A DNA stretch of 64,000 nucleotides from Bacteroidia bacterium (GTDB lineage Bacteria > Bacteroidota > Bacteroidia > Flavobacteriales > Flavobacteriaceae). Each line of letters starts with the position of its first letter. Position 1 is the first letter of the stretch. The position numbers and the translations under genes are program-made. The stretch is taken from the NCBI GenBank assembly GCA_030430535.1, contig JAUIKY010000009.1, positions 1-64,000 on the forward strand. The letters run 5' to 3'. A model generated the notes under the pieces. It was not told the DNA's origin. It saw nothing but the letters and a program-made list of their open reading frames with translations, and did not search any database. This document shows, piece by piece, positions 32,274 to 40,850 of this stretch.

Positions 32274-33299
32274 AGTAAACGAAAACTCGCTACCTACACC
32301 GTACTCGCTTTCTACGTATATTTTTTCTTCGTGTGCTTCGATAATATGCTTTACTATAGAAAGCCCCAAACCAGAACCGCCTTCTTTACGTGAGCCACTT
32401 TTATCAACCCGATAAAAACGCTCAAACAGCCTGGGCAAATGCGCCTTTCCTATACCTTCGCCATTATCGGTAACGCGCACAATGACTTTATTTTTTATTA
32501 AGTTTTCTATACTAATTTCCGTAGTCCCTTTATAGTTTCCGTACTTTAAAGAATTTACCACTAAATTCACCAAAACTTGCTGTATGCGTTCTTTATCGGC
32601 ATTGACCATTATGGGGTTGGGGTAATCGCGATCGAAGGTTAAGGTTATTTTCTTTTTGGCGGCCTTCATCTCCAGCATTTCGAACACACTTTTTGTGAGT
32701 TCAACAATATCAAACGTTTCTATTTTTAAACGCAAATCGCCCACCTCCAACTTGGTAATCATATCCAAATCCTTGACTATGTAGCCCAAGCGTTCAATAC
32801 CTTTACTGGCCCGAAGCAAATACTTTTCCCTGATGTTTTTGTCGTCCATAGCGCCGTCCAACAGGGTTAAAATATAGCCCTGAACAGTGAAAAGAGGGGT
32901 TTTAAGTTCGTGCGATACGTTTCCAAAAAATTCCTTTCGGTATTCTTCCCTTACTTTTAGCGTTTCAATTTCAATTTTTTTATCCCTAGCAAACCTATCA
33001 ATTTCCTGGGTAAGTGTCCGCATATCGGTAGTTATGGGGCCTTTACTTAAATTAGCCGATTCCAACAAAGTTAAATCGTCGTAAATTTTTTTGATCCTTT
33101 TGTATATAAAACGCTCTACACTATATTGAATGATTAAAAAAGAGAATACAAATAAGCTGATGGAAATACCCAAAACTTGGTACCACCTAAACTCATAGAA
33201 ATAATATAAAAAAACACTCATGAGGAGTGTTATGTAAATAGTAATGTACAGCGATGTTTTTATCGCAAACTTATACGATCTCTTAAATTTTGCTTGCAT
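32256..33299 (-). CDS. PhoR-like sensor histidine kinase
   Basis: A 347-residue membrane sensor kinase. Two adjacent transmembrane segments (about 11-31 and 36-59) leave little periplasmic part, so the stimulus is probably sensed in or near the membrane. The HisKA box SHELKTPLF holds the phospho-acceptor histidine near 130; N box NLVVNSLKYG near 237-246, G1 VTDNGEGIG and G2 GSGLGLSIVKHI complete the ATPase. Domain order and pairing match PhoR/PhoB types; no PAS domain is obvious. Its start overlaps the response-regulator stop by one base, so the pair is translationally coupled. Input signal unknown. Confidence 0.88.
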   Translation of the reverse strand: MQAKFKRSYKFAIKTSLYITIYITLLMSVFLYYFYEFRWYQVLGISISLFVFSFLIIQYSVERFIYKRIKKIYDDLTLLESANLSKGPITTDMRTLTQEIDRFARDKKIEIETLKVREEYRKEFFGNVSHELKTPLFTVQGYILTLLDGAMDDKNIREKYLLRASKGIERLGYIVKDLDMITKLEVGDLRLKIETFDIVELTKSVFEMLEMKAAKKKITLTFDRDYPNPIMVNADKERIQQVLVNLVVNSLKYGNYKGTTEISIENLIKNKVIVRVTDNGEGIGKAHLPRLFERFYRVDKSGSRKEGGSGLGLSIVKHIIEAHEEKIYVESEYGVGSEFSFTLEKAK

Positions 33300-33979
33300 T
33301 AGTCTACAAACTTATAACCTACGCCTTTAATGGTTTTAAAACTTTCGTCGCCCAGTTTTTCGCGAAGTTTTCTTATGTGCACATCGATGGTGCGGCCTCC
33401 TACAACCACTTCGTTGCCCCAAACGGTATCTAGTATTTCGTCTCTTTTGAAAACCTTACCGGGCTTTGACGCCAATAAAGATAACAATTCAAACTCTTTT
33501 CGGGGCAATATTATTTCTTTTCCTTTTGAAGTAATTTTGTATTCATCGCGATTTATCACCAAACTACCCACCTTAACCATATCGTCAACATCTTCTTCCT
33601 TAAAGCGTCTCAATAAAGCCTTCACTTTACTAATAAGCACTTTTGGCTTTATGGGTTTTGTAATATAATCGTCGGCACCTGCATCAAACCCAGCCACTTG
33701 CGAGTAATCTTCGCCGCGTGCCGTTAAGAAAGTTACCATGGTATTTTTTAAATCGGGATGCTTCCGTATTTGCTCACAAGCTTCAATACCATCCATTTCG
33801 GGCATCATCACATCCAAAATAATTAAGTGAGGAAGTTCCTTTTTGGCTTTTTTTACGCCTTCCAAACCGTTTTCGGCAGTTATGACTTGATAGCCTTCGT
33901 TGCTAAGATTATAACCAACAATTTCTAAAATATCTGGTTCGTCATCAACCAATAATATTTTGATGTCCTTTTTTTTCAT
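33299..33979 (-). CDS. PhoB/OmpR-type response regulator
   Basis: A 226-residue two-domain DNA-binding regulator. The receiver domain has the acidic pair D12-D13, the phosphorylated D56 in LIILDVMMPEMDG and the switch lysine in DDYITKPI near 103-110. A winged-helix domain follows (KEFELLSLLASKPGKVFKRDEIL and VGGRTIDVHIRKLREKLG). The downstream histidine kinase gene overlaps by one base. The upstream region (33980-34205) is AT-rich and shared with the T9SS gene. Targets unknown. Confidence 0.92.
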   Translation of the reverse strand: MKKKDIKILLVDDEPDILEIVGYNLSNEGYQVITAENGLEGVKKAKKELPHLIILDVMMPEMDGIEACEQIRKHPDLKNTMVTFLTARGEDYSQVAGFDAGADDYITKPIKPKVLISKVKALLRRFKEEDVDDMVKVGSLVINRDEYKITSKGKEIILPRKEFELLSLLASKPGKVFKRDEILDTVWGNEVVVGGRTIDVHIRKLREKLGDESFKTIKGVGYKFVD

Positions 33980-34130
33980 TTGTCAACTACTTATTTTATC
34001 GAAGTAAAGATAAAACTTAAAACATAATTCATATTAAATCCACATATTAATAACGTTAAGATAACAAACAACTTACGTTGAGTTAACTTTCGTCGAATTT
34101 CCATCATTTTAGCGGTGTTTTTAACATGAT

Positions 34131-34165
34131 TTTGGCACTACTTTTGATTACTATTTTTAACTTTG
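34131..34165 (+). promoter_or_regulatory. Promoter of the small T9SS gene (-33 and -7)
   Basis: TTTG (34131-34134), 23-base spacer, TAACTTTG (34158-34165): fits the Bacteroidota TTTG/TAnnTTTG pattern. Leader of about 40 bases before the ATG at 34206. Confidence 0.6.
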
Positions 34166-34205
34166 TAATTAATCCTTTGAACAAGATTTGTATAATTTAA
34201 AATAG

Positions 34206-34550
34206 ATGAAAAAAAAATACTTAGCTTTTTTATTTTTCTTTTTTACCCTGTTTTTTGCTCATAACATTACAGCACAAAACATGGCACGAACGGTTTCAAT
34301 TGAAAAAAATATTGAAGGGCTAACGGTTTACCCCAACCCTTTAAACAGCACAACACACACGTTTTTAACCATTCAGTCGGATTTGAATTCCGATAAAAAT
34401 ATTGAATTTTTTGATGTTTTAGGAAAACGCCTTTTCGCTACGGTTTTAAGAGGAAAACAATTAAATATTTCGCAACTAAATCCTGGCGTTTATATTTTGA
34501 AGATTACTGAAAACGGCATAAGTGAAGCCCGAAAATTAATAATTAAATAG
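34206..34550 (+). CDS. T9SS sorting-domain-only secreted protein
   Basis: Only 114 residues: a signal peptide (KKKYLAFLFFFFTLFFA, cleavage near ITAQ) followed almost at once by a type A T9SS C-terminal sorting domain. Marks of the domain: LTVYPNPLN near 39-47, FFDVLGKRLF near 71-80, and the ending NPGVYILKITENG..EARKLIIK. Between signal and sorting domain lie only about 12 residues, so there is no cargo. This may be a small surface peptide, a remnant of a larger protein, or a decoy/adhesion element; I infer no function. A terminator follows and the LuxE-like gene starts about 85 bases later. Confidence 0.75.
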   Translation: MKKKYLAFLFFFFTLFFAHNITAQNMARTVSIEKNIEGLTVYPNPLNSTTHTFLTIQSDLNSDKNIEFFDVLGKRLFATVLRGKQLNISQLNPGVYILKITENGISEARKLIIK

Positions 34551-34573
34551 ATTGAATTTCTAAACATAAAACT

Positions 34574-34606
34574 AAAGCGTTGCCCATTGGCAGCGCTTTT
34601 TTTATT
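34574..34606 (+). terminator. Terminator after the small T9SS gene
   Basis: AAAGCGTTGCC (34574-34584), loop CATT, GGCAGCGCTTT (34589-34599) with one wobble, then T-run. Confidence 0.8.
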
Positions 34607-34609
34607 TTT

Positions 34610-34617
34610 TACTTTTG
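34610..34617 (+). promoter_or_regulatory. -7 box of the LuxE-like gene
   Basis: TACTTTTG fits TAnnTTTG, 17 bases before the ATG at 34635. It comes right after the preceding terminator, so the in-frame start at 34587 (inside the hairpin) is wrong. Confidence 0.55.
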
Positions 34618-34634
34618 TTTTATTATTCAAAAAT

Positions 34635-35615
34635 ATGATAGACACCCAATCTATATTCCATATTAAAAATGATGCCCAATTTAGAGATTTGGCGTTAAAG
34701 GTTTTTAAATTTCAGTTTGAAAACAATAGGACTTACCGGTCGTTTTGCGATTTGTTGTACAAACATCCCAGCGACGTAAAAACGATAGCAGACATTCCGT
34801 TTTTGCCCATTCAGTTTTTTAAAACCCGTGATGTTTTAAGCAGCACAGCACCGATTGAAACCACATTTACCAGCTCTGGCACAACGGGAAATACCACCAG
34901 CAGACATCTTGTTACCGATTTAAATCTTTACAAAGAAAGTTTCAGCAAAGGATTTGAACATTTTTATGGAAACATTAAAGATTATGTGGTTTTAGCTTTG
35001 CTCCCATCGTATTTAGAACGTGAAGGTTCGTCGCTTATTTACATGGTCGATGCTTTGATAAAAGCCTCCGAACAACCCGAAAGTGGTTTTTACCTCAACA
35101 ACCTTTCGGAATTACAAAAGCAACTCACAAGATTGGATGCTGAAGGAAAAAAAGTATTGCTCATTGGGGTTTCTTTTGCGTTGTTGGATTTGGTTGAAGC
35201 TCACCAATTCCGACTTAAAAACACCATAGTTATGGAAACGGGCGGCATGAAAGGACGGCGAAAGGAAATGATTCGTGCCGAACTTCATCAGGAATTAAAA
35301 CGAGGATTTGGGGTGGAACACATCCATAGCGAATACGGCATGACCGAACTTTTAAGCCAAGCCTACTCCAACGGCAACGGTATTTTTGAATGCCCACCGT
35401 GGATGAAAGTTTTAACCCGAGATACCGAAGATCCGCTAACACTAAATACCCAACAAAAAGCAGGCGGTATCAATATTATTGATTTGGCCAACATCTACTC
35501 CTGTGCTTTTATCGCCACCCAAGATTTAGGGAGAATACATGCCGATGGCACTTTTGAAGTGATTGGCCGTTTCGACCATTCCGATATTCGGGGTTGCAAC
35601 CTATTAGCGCTTTAA
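34635..35615 (+). CDS. LuxE-like acyl-protein synthetase / AMP-binding protein
   Basis: A 326-residue LuxE/PaaK-type adenylating enzyme. The nucleotide motif TSSGTTGNTTSRH (about 75-87) activates a carboxylate as acyl-AMP; GFGVEHIHSEYGMTELLSQAY near 215-235 is the second AMP-forming block. The chain ends GRFDHSDIRGCNLLAL: LuxE proteins accept the acyl group on a cysteine near the C-terminus, and Cys321 here lies in the matching place. So an acyl-thioester enzyme intermediate is plausible. Outside lux systems the substrate is unknown: no LuxC/LuxD or luciferase gene is seen. Start set at ATG 34635, with the -7 box just upstream. Confidence 0.72.
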   Translation: MIDTQSIFHIKNDAQFRDLALKVFKFQFENNRTYRSFCDLLYKHPSDVKTIADIPFLPIQFFKTRDVLSSTAPIETTFTSSGTTGNTTSRHLVTDLNLYKESFSKGFEHFYGNIKDYVVLALLPSYLEREGSSLIYMVDALIKASEQPESGFYLNNLSELQKQLTRLDAEGKKVLLIGVSFALLDLVEAHQFRLKNTIVMETGGMKGRRKEMIRAELHQELKRGFGVEHIHSEYGMTELLSQAYSNGNGIFECPPWMKVLTRDTEDPLTLNTQQKAGGINIIDLANIYSCAFIATQDLGRIHADGTFEVIGRFDHSDIRGCNLLAL

Positions 35616-35712
35616 AAAATATTTTGGCTTAAATGTAAGGTTTAAAGAAAAGTAACGACTTAAAAACCAGCTAATAAAAAGAAAAATTTAGTTATTAGTT
35701 TGGTTTGTTAAC

Positions 35713-35750
35713 AACGCGGCCCGAATTTAAATTCGGGCCGCGTTTATTTT
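35713..35750. terminator. 32-nt perfect palindrome, bidirectional terminator
   Basis: AACGCGGCCCGAATTT (35713-35728) is followed at once by its exact reverse complement (35729-35744), then T-rich sequence. It separates the convergent LuxE-like and tyrS genes. There is no separate loop in the palindrome; the centre (AATTTAAATT) would form it. Confidence 0.85.
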
Positions 35751-37044
35751 AATTGAATTGCAACACAAAATAATTCTTTTTGCCGCGTTGTAGCAACACA
35801 AACTTGTTGTTTATCAAATCTTCGGCAGTAATGCTATAATCTTCTTTTACTTTTTCCTTATTTACCGAAATGGAGTTTTCCTTTAACGCTCTTCTCGCCT
35901 CACCATTCGATTTTAAAAAGCCACCTTTTTCGGCCAATGCCGCAATCACGTCCAATCCGCTTTCAATTTCAGATTTTGGCAACTGCATTTGTGGCACACC
36001 ATCAAACACATCCAAAAAGGTTTGTTCGTTAAGTTGTTTTAAATCTTCAGCAGTCGATTTCCCAAAAAGGATGTTGCTCGCTTTTATGGCATTTTCCAAA
36101 TCTTCTTTAGAATGTACCATTATGGTAATTTCTTCAGCCAAACGTTTTTGCAAAGCACGCAAGTGTGGCGCTTCGTTATGCTCTTTTACCAGATTTTCAA
36201 TGGTTTCACGATTTAAAAAGGTAAATATTTTGATATACTTTTCGGCATCTACATCACTGGTATTCAACCAGTATTGGTAAAATTTATAAGGTGATGTTCG
36301 GTTGGCATCCAACCAAATATTGCCGCCTTCGGTTTTCCCGAATTTAGTACCGTCGGCTTTTGTAATCAATGGCCACGTTAAAGCGAAACCTTTTCCAGAA
36401 TCAATTCTTCTGATAAGTTCGGTACCCGTAGTAATATTACCCCATTGGTCGCTTCCGCCCATTTGCAGCGTGCAGTTTTTATCACGGTACAAATGCAGGA
36501 AATCATACCCCTGCACCAATTGATAGGTGAACTCGGTAAAACTCATTCCCACCGAAGCATCGGAAGATAAACGTTTCTTCACCGAATCTTTCGCCATCAT
36601 GTAATTTACGGTGATATGCTTGCCGACATCGCGAATGAATTCCAAAAACGAAAAGTTTTTCATCCAATCGTAATTATTCACGATAATAGCAGCATTTTTG
36701 GCATCGCTGTCAAAATCCAAAAATCTGGACAACTGTTCTTTTATGGCGTTTTGGTTGTGCCTTAGAGTTTCTTCATCCAACAGGTTACGCTCGGAAGATT
36801 TCCCCGAAGGGTCACCAATCATTCCTGTGGCACCGCCCACTAAAGCCACTGGTTTGTGTCCAGCCAACTGAAAATGCTTCAGCCCCATAACGCCCACCAA
36901 GTGCCCAATGTGCAAAGAATCGGCAGTAGGATCAATCCCTACATACGCCTGGCGCATGGCTTCCATTAAATGTTCTTCGGTTCCGGGCATGCTATCCTGT
37001 ATCATGCCACGCCAAGTTAATTCTTCAACAAAATTCTTTATCAT
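35749..37044 (-). CDS. tyrS: Tyrosine--tRNA ligase
   Basis: Charges tRNA-Tyr. 431 residues, class Ic. HIGH block SLHIGHLVG at about 43-51; the KMSKS-equivalent KFGKTEGGN near 231-239 (the bacterial TyrS form); S4-like RNA-binding domain at the C-terminus (about 365-431: [29 protein letters not shown]). [12 protein letters not shown] is the tyrosine-binding start. A -7 box stands 24 bases upstream of the ATG. Confidence 0.97.
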   Translation of the reverse strand: MIKNFVEELTWRGMIQDSMPGTEEHLMEAMRQAYVGIDPTADSLHIGHLVGVMGLKHFQLAGHKPVALVGGATGMIGDPSGKSSERNLLDEETLRHNQNAIKEQLSRFLDFDSDAKNAAIIVNNYDWMKNFSFLEFIRDVGKHITVNYMMAKDSVKKRLSSDASVGMSFTEFTYQLVQGYDFLHLYRDKNCTLQMGGSDQWGNITTGTELIRRIDSGKGFALTWPLITKADGTKFGKTEGGNIWLDANRTSPYKFYQYWLNTSDVDAEKYIKIFTFLNRETIENLVKEHNEAPHLRALQKRLAEEITIMVHSKEDLENAIKASNILFGKSTAEDLKQLNEQTFLDVFDGVPQMQLPKSEIESGLDVIAALAEKGGFLKSNGEARRALKENSISVNKEKVKEDYSITAEDLINNKFVLLQRGKKNYFVLQFN

Positions 37045-37067
37045 GGTGTACTTTTTAAAAAACTATG

Positions 37068-37075
37068 CAAAGATA
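37068..37075 (-). promoter_or_regulatory. -7 box of tyrS
   Basis: Minus-strand TATCTTTG, 23 bases before the start codon, fits TAnnTTTG. Confidence 0.5.
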
Positions 37076-37129
37076 AAAATACGGGTATAATTACCGGGCG
37101 TTATTGAATATTTCTTTAATTTCGTTTTT

Positions 37130-38131
37130 ATGATTTTAGTAACAGGAGGTACAGGTTTGGTGGGTGCCCATTTGCTTTATAAACTGGCAAGTGAAGGTAA
37201 AGCCGTTCGTGCTATTTACAGAAACGAACACACACTCGACAACACCAGAAATGTTTTTTCTAGTTATACCGACGACTACAAAACTATTTTTAAAAAAATT
37301 GAATGGGTTGAATCTGATATTTTAGATATTCCTGCACTAACCGAAGCGTTTAATGGCATTACCGAAGTATACCATTGCGCGGCCTTTGTATCGTTCGAGC
37401 CCGACAAATACCATCTTTTACGCAAAACAAATATTGAAGGCACGGCGAATATCGTTAATATTTCGTTGGCGAAAAACATCCAAAAGCTGTGCTATGCCAG
37501 TTCTGTGGCCACTTTGGGAAACACTTTAAACAACGAACCCATTACCGAAAACACCTTTTGGAACCCCGAAAACGACAATAGTGTTTACGCTATTACTAAA
37601 TACGGTGCTGAAATGGAAGTTTGGCGCGGCACACAAGAAGGACTGAACGCCGTTATGGTGAATCCAGGTGTTATTATTGGTTCTGGAATTTGGCGTTACG
37701 GCACGGGCTGTTTGTTTAAAAGAGCCAAAAAAGGTTTAAATTTTTACACCGCTGGCTCAGTGGGACTTGTTGCGGTTGAGGATGTTGTTTCGGCAATGGT
37801 AAAATTAATGGACAGCAGCATCAGCAACGAACGTTATGTTTTAGTGGCCGAAGATTGGAGCTACAAAAAATTTCTTCAAACTTTGGCTAAATCGGTAAAC
37901 GCTAAACCGCCAAAAAAATTAGCCAGCAAAACGTTACTCAAGATTGCTTGGCGACTGGATTGGCTAAAGCATAAAATCACAGGAAAACGCCGACAACTCA
38001 CTAAACAATTGGCTAAATCGTTATCCACCAAAAATAATTATAGTAGCGAAAAGATAAAAACTGCATTAGATTTTGAATTCCAAGACATGGAAAACACCAT
38101 TAATTCTGTAGGGAAACAGTATCTAAAATAG
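37130..38131 (+). CDS. NAD-dependent epimerase/dehydratase-type extended SDR
   Basis: A 333-residue extended short-chain dehydrogenase. Cofactor loop ILVTGGTGLVGAHL at about 2-15 (GxxGxxG), active-site YAITK near 160-164 and a serine upstream (CYASSVATLG). This suits a sugar-nucleotide epimerase, reductase or 3-beta-HSD-like role; substrate not given by the sequence. It is convergent with the DUF4296 gene, overlapping it by 32 bases, which is longer than usual. The upstream gap to tyrS is shared. Confidence 0.78.
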   Translation: MILVTGGTGLVGAHLLYKLASEGKAVRAIYRNEHTLDNTRNVFSSYTDDYKTIFKKIEWVESDILDIPALTEAFNGITEVYHCAAFVSFEPDKYHLLRKTNIEGTANIVNISLAKNIQKLCYASSVATLGNTLNNEPITENTFWNPENDNSVYAITKYGAEMEVWRGTQEGLNAVMVNPGVIIGSGIWRYGTGCLFKRAKKGLNFYTAGSVGLVAVEDVVSAMVKLMDSSISNERYVLVAEDWSYKKFLQTLAKSVNAKPPKKLASKTLLKIAWRLDWLKHKITGKRRQLTKQLAKSLSTKNNYSSEKIKTALDFEFQDMENTINSVGKQYLK

Positions 38132-38663
38132 GCGCAATTAAACCTTTACCGTCCTTAACCTTTTTTTGAAGTAGTTTTGTGGTCAACGAATCTTTTCTTT
38201 GTTTCATTTTCAAAGAATCTACAATCTTAACCCCTATTTTGTTCTCAATCGAATCTTTTTTTATTGCTTTTAAGGAATCTTCCTCCCGCTTGGTTTGTAT
38301 TTTCCACTCTTCAGCCTCCTGCTCTTTTAGCTTTTCCTTCAGTTTTTCCAAGCTATCGGAAACCATGGTGTAAATAGCATCATATTCCTTCACATGAAAG
38401 GCGTAATAGTTGTTACTTTCGGCAAATTGCAAACTATCAATATTGTGGCGCTTAAACACGTAATCGTTAATCACCACGCCGCTGTCCTGCATCGTTCTTT
38501 TGTTAATGGAACTAGCCGAAGAAATAATTTTGGCGTCAATTATAATGCTGACCATTTCCTTTTTGGAAATGAGATTTTCAGGCTTATCGGGTCCTTTTAA
38601 TCTGTTGCATGCCACAACAAAAAAAAGCAACCCAATAACTCCTATTATTTTTTTAAAAATCAT
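38100..38663 (-). CDS. DUF4296 lipoprotein
   Basis: A 187-residue protein with a lipoprotein signal (FKKIIGVIGLLFFVVAC, Cys19) and a DUF4296-type body: PENLISKKEMVSIIIDAKI, then a charged helix from about 110 on (LKEKLKEQEAEEWKIQTKRE). The family is found in Bacteroidota and its function is unknown. Its start overlaps the dihydroorotase stop by 4 bases, so it is in the operon with dihydroorotase and the GT2 gene. Its 3' end overlaps the SDR gene on the other strand by 32 bases. Confidence 0.82.
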   Translation of the reverse strand: MIFKKIIGVIGLLFFVVACNRLKGPDKPENLISKKEMVSIIIDAKIISSASSINKRTMQDSGVVINDYVFKRHNIDSLQFAESNNYYAFHVKEYDAIYTMVSDSLEKLKEKLKEQEAEEWKIQTKREEDSLKAIKKDSIENKIGVKIVDSLKMKQRKDSLTTKLLQKKVKDGKGLIAPILDTVSLQN

Positions 38664-40003
38664 CTATCGAACGTTAAGCGTTTAGCCGCTTTTTCTTTGC
38701 TAAACTTTGAATTTTGATACACCAAACTACCATTTAAAAAGGTATGTGTAATTCTCGATTTAAAGGTAGTACCTTCAAATGGTGACCATCCGCATTTATA
38801 CAAAATATTGTCTTTATTTACTGTCCATGGGTTGTTTAAATCTACCATCACCAAATCGGCATAATAACCCTCGCGGATGTAACCACGCTTTTCCACTTGG
38901 AATAAAATGGCTGGGTTGTGACACATTTTTTCAACCACTTTTTCCAAGGTTATTTTTCCGCGGTGGTACATTTCCAACATGGCCGGCAATGCATGTTGCA
39001 CCAATGGCCCACCCGACGGCGCACTGGTATAAACGTTATTTTTCTCCTTTATAGTATGTGGCGCATGGTCTGTAGCGATTACATCAATCCTATCATCTAA
39101 AAGCGCTTCCCATAATTGCTCGCGATCTTTGGCTGTTTTTACAGCCGGGTTCCATTTTATCAACATACCTTTTTTCTCATAGTCTTCATCTGAAAACCAC
39201 AAGTGATGAATACAAACTTCAGCAGTGATTTTTTTATCCTTTAGAGGGATTTTATTGCTGAACAATTCTGTTTCCTTTCCTGTTGAAAGATGGAAAATAT
39301 GCAGACGCGCCCCTGTTTTTTTGGCGAGCTCAATGGCTTTTGAAGACGATAGATAACAGGCCTCTTCACTTCTAATTTTAGGGTGATATTTAATCGGAAT
39401 ATCATCACCGTACTTATCGTGATATTTTTTAAAATTGCTCTTTATAGTACCTTCATCCTCGCAATGCACCGAAATAACCATGTCGGTACTTTTGAAAATC
39501 TTTTCCAAAACTTCCGGATCATCAACCAACATATTTCCGGTTGAAGACCCCAAAAACAATTTTAACCCGGCCACTTGGCCAGACTCCAATTTTAAAATTT
39601 CCTCTAAATTATCATTGGTACCGCCAAACATAAAAGAGTAATTGGCCGACGATGTTTTTGAAGCTATCTTAAACTTTTCCTCCAATTTTTCTATGGTAGT
39701 GGTTTGCGGATTGGTATTGGGCATTTCTATAAACGATGTGATACCACCCGCAATGGCCGCTTTACTTTCGGTTTCAATATTGGCTTTTTGCGTTAGCCCC
39801 GGCTCCCTAAAATGCACTTGGTCATCAATAGCACCAGGCAAAATGTATTTACCTTCGGCGTCTACGACATTCACATCGGCCGATTTCGGACTAATCGATT
39901 CGGCTATGCGCTTTATAAATTCGCCCTCAATTAAAATATCGCCACTAAAAACAGTGCCTTCGTTTACAATATTGGCATTTTTTATTAAAGTAGTTTTTTT
40001 CAT
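38660..40003 (-). CDS. Dihydroorotase, class I type
   Basis: Zn-dependent cyclic amidohydrolase making dihydroorotate from carbamoyl aspartate in pyrimidine synthesis. 447 residues; the barrel starts after LPGAIDDQVHFREPG near 53-67. In the classic motif the metal site is DxHxH; here the first histidine position is glutamine (DDQVHFR), a form I associate with Bacteroidota dihydroorotases. Later metal ligands (HLHIF-like RLHIFHLS, ATDHAPH) are present. The C-terminal APH and KCGWSPFEG motifs agree with dihydroorotase. In operon with the GT2 gene (4-base gap) and the DUF4296 lipoprotein (overlap). Confidence 0.85.
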   Translation of the reverse strand: MKKTTLIKNANIVNEGTVFSGDILIEGEFIKRIAESISPKSADVNVVDAEGKYILPGAIDDQVHFREPGLTQKANIETESKAAIAGGITSFIEMPNTNPQTTTIEKLEEKFKIASKTSSANYSFMFGGTNDNLEEILKLESGQVAGLKLFLGSSTGNMLVDDPEVLEKIFKSTDMVISVHCEDEGTIKSNFKKYHDKYGDDIPIKYHPKIRSEEACYLSSSKAIELAKKTGARLHIFHLSTGKETELFSNKIPLKDKKITAEVCIHHLWFSDEDYEKKGMLIKWNPAVKTAKDREQLWEALLDDRIDVIATDHAPHTIKEKNNVYTSAPSGGPLVQHALPAMLEMYHRGKITLEKVVEKMCHNPAILFQVEKRGYIREGYYADLVMVDLNNPWTVNKDNILYKCGWSPFEGTTFKSRITHTFLNGSLVYQNSKFSKEKAAKRLTFDR

Positions 40004-40007
40004 CTGC

Positions 40008-40730
40008 TTATTTTTTAAAAATACTTTTCAGTTTCATTGAAATCACACCAAAGATGGCTTCGGAAATAATTCCGGAACTCAACTTCGATTCGCCTTTGGT
40101 TCTATCGGTAAAAATAACGGGCACCTCAACAATTTTAAAGTTTTTAATATACGCTTTAAATTTCATTTCAATTTGAAAGGCATAACCAATAAATTTTACT
40201 TTGTTAAGATTGATGCTTTCCAAAACATGCCTTTTATAGCACACAAAACCTGCCGTAGCATCGTGTATTTTCATGCCGGTAATGAGACGCACATATTTTG
40301 ATGCAAAATACGACATAAGCACCCGTGCCATAGGCCAATTCACCACATTAACACCCTTAACATATCTAGAACCAATAGCCATGTCGGCACCTTCGGCTTT
40401 ACAAGCTTCGTACAATCTTAAGATGTCGTTAGGGTTATGCGAAAAGTCGGCATCCATTTCAAAAATATAGCTGTACGCCCGTTCTAAACTCCACTTAAAA
40501 CCATGGATATACGCCGTGCCCAAACCTGATTTTTCCTTTCTGGATTCTAAAAACAAACGGCTAGGAAACTCTTTTTGAAGCGATTTCACCTTTAGGCCCG
40601 TTAAATCTGGAGAATTATCGTCAACTATCAACACATCGATGTTTTCTGCCTGCGAAAATACAGCCCTGATAATAGCTTCAATATTATCAATCTCGTTATA
40701 TGTTGGAATAATTACAACAATTTCGGTCAT
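40008..40730 (-). CDS. Polyprenol-phosphate mannose synthase-like GT2
   Basis: A 240-residue family 2 glycosyltransferase of the dolichol/polyprenol-phosphate mannosyl transferase group. Motifs: IIPTYNEIDNIEAIIRAVF at about 7-25, LIVDDNSPD near 33-41, MDADFSHNP near 93-101 (DxD-type metal site). C-terminal region (ISEAIFGVISMKLKSIFKK) is amphipathic and short, so it lacks the two-helix anchor of some homologues. It would transfer a sugar from a nucleotide donor to polyprenyl phosphate at the inner membrane. First gene of the minus-strand operon with dihydroorotase. Confidence 0.85.
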   Translation of the reverse strand: MTEIVVIIPTYNEIDNIEAIIRAVFSQAENIDVLIVDDNSPDLTGLKVKSLQKEFPSRLFLESRKEKSGLGTAYIHGFKWSLERAYSYIFEMDADFSHNPNDILRLYEACKAEGADMAIGSRYVKGVNVVNWPMARVLMSYFASKYVRLITGMKIHDATAGFVCYKRHVLESINLNKVKFIGYAFQIEMKFKAYIKNFKIVEVPVIFTDRTKGESKLSSGIISEAIFGVISMKLKSIFKK

Positions 40731-40850
40731 AATTCGGTTTTAAAAAAACTATAAAAGGTTTTCCGCAAATGTACATTAATCAGCCTTTATTTTTTCTAAA
40801 TATTACCTAATTATCCATAACGATTTTAAAAAATATAATAATTTTACGGC

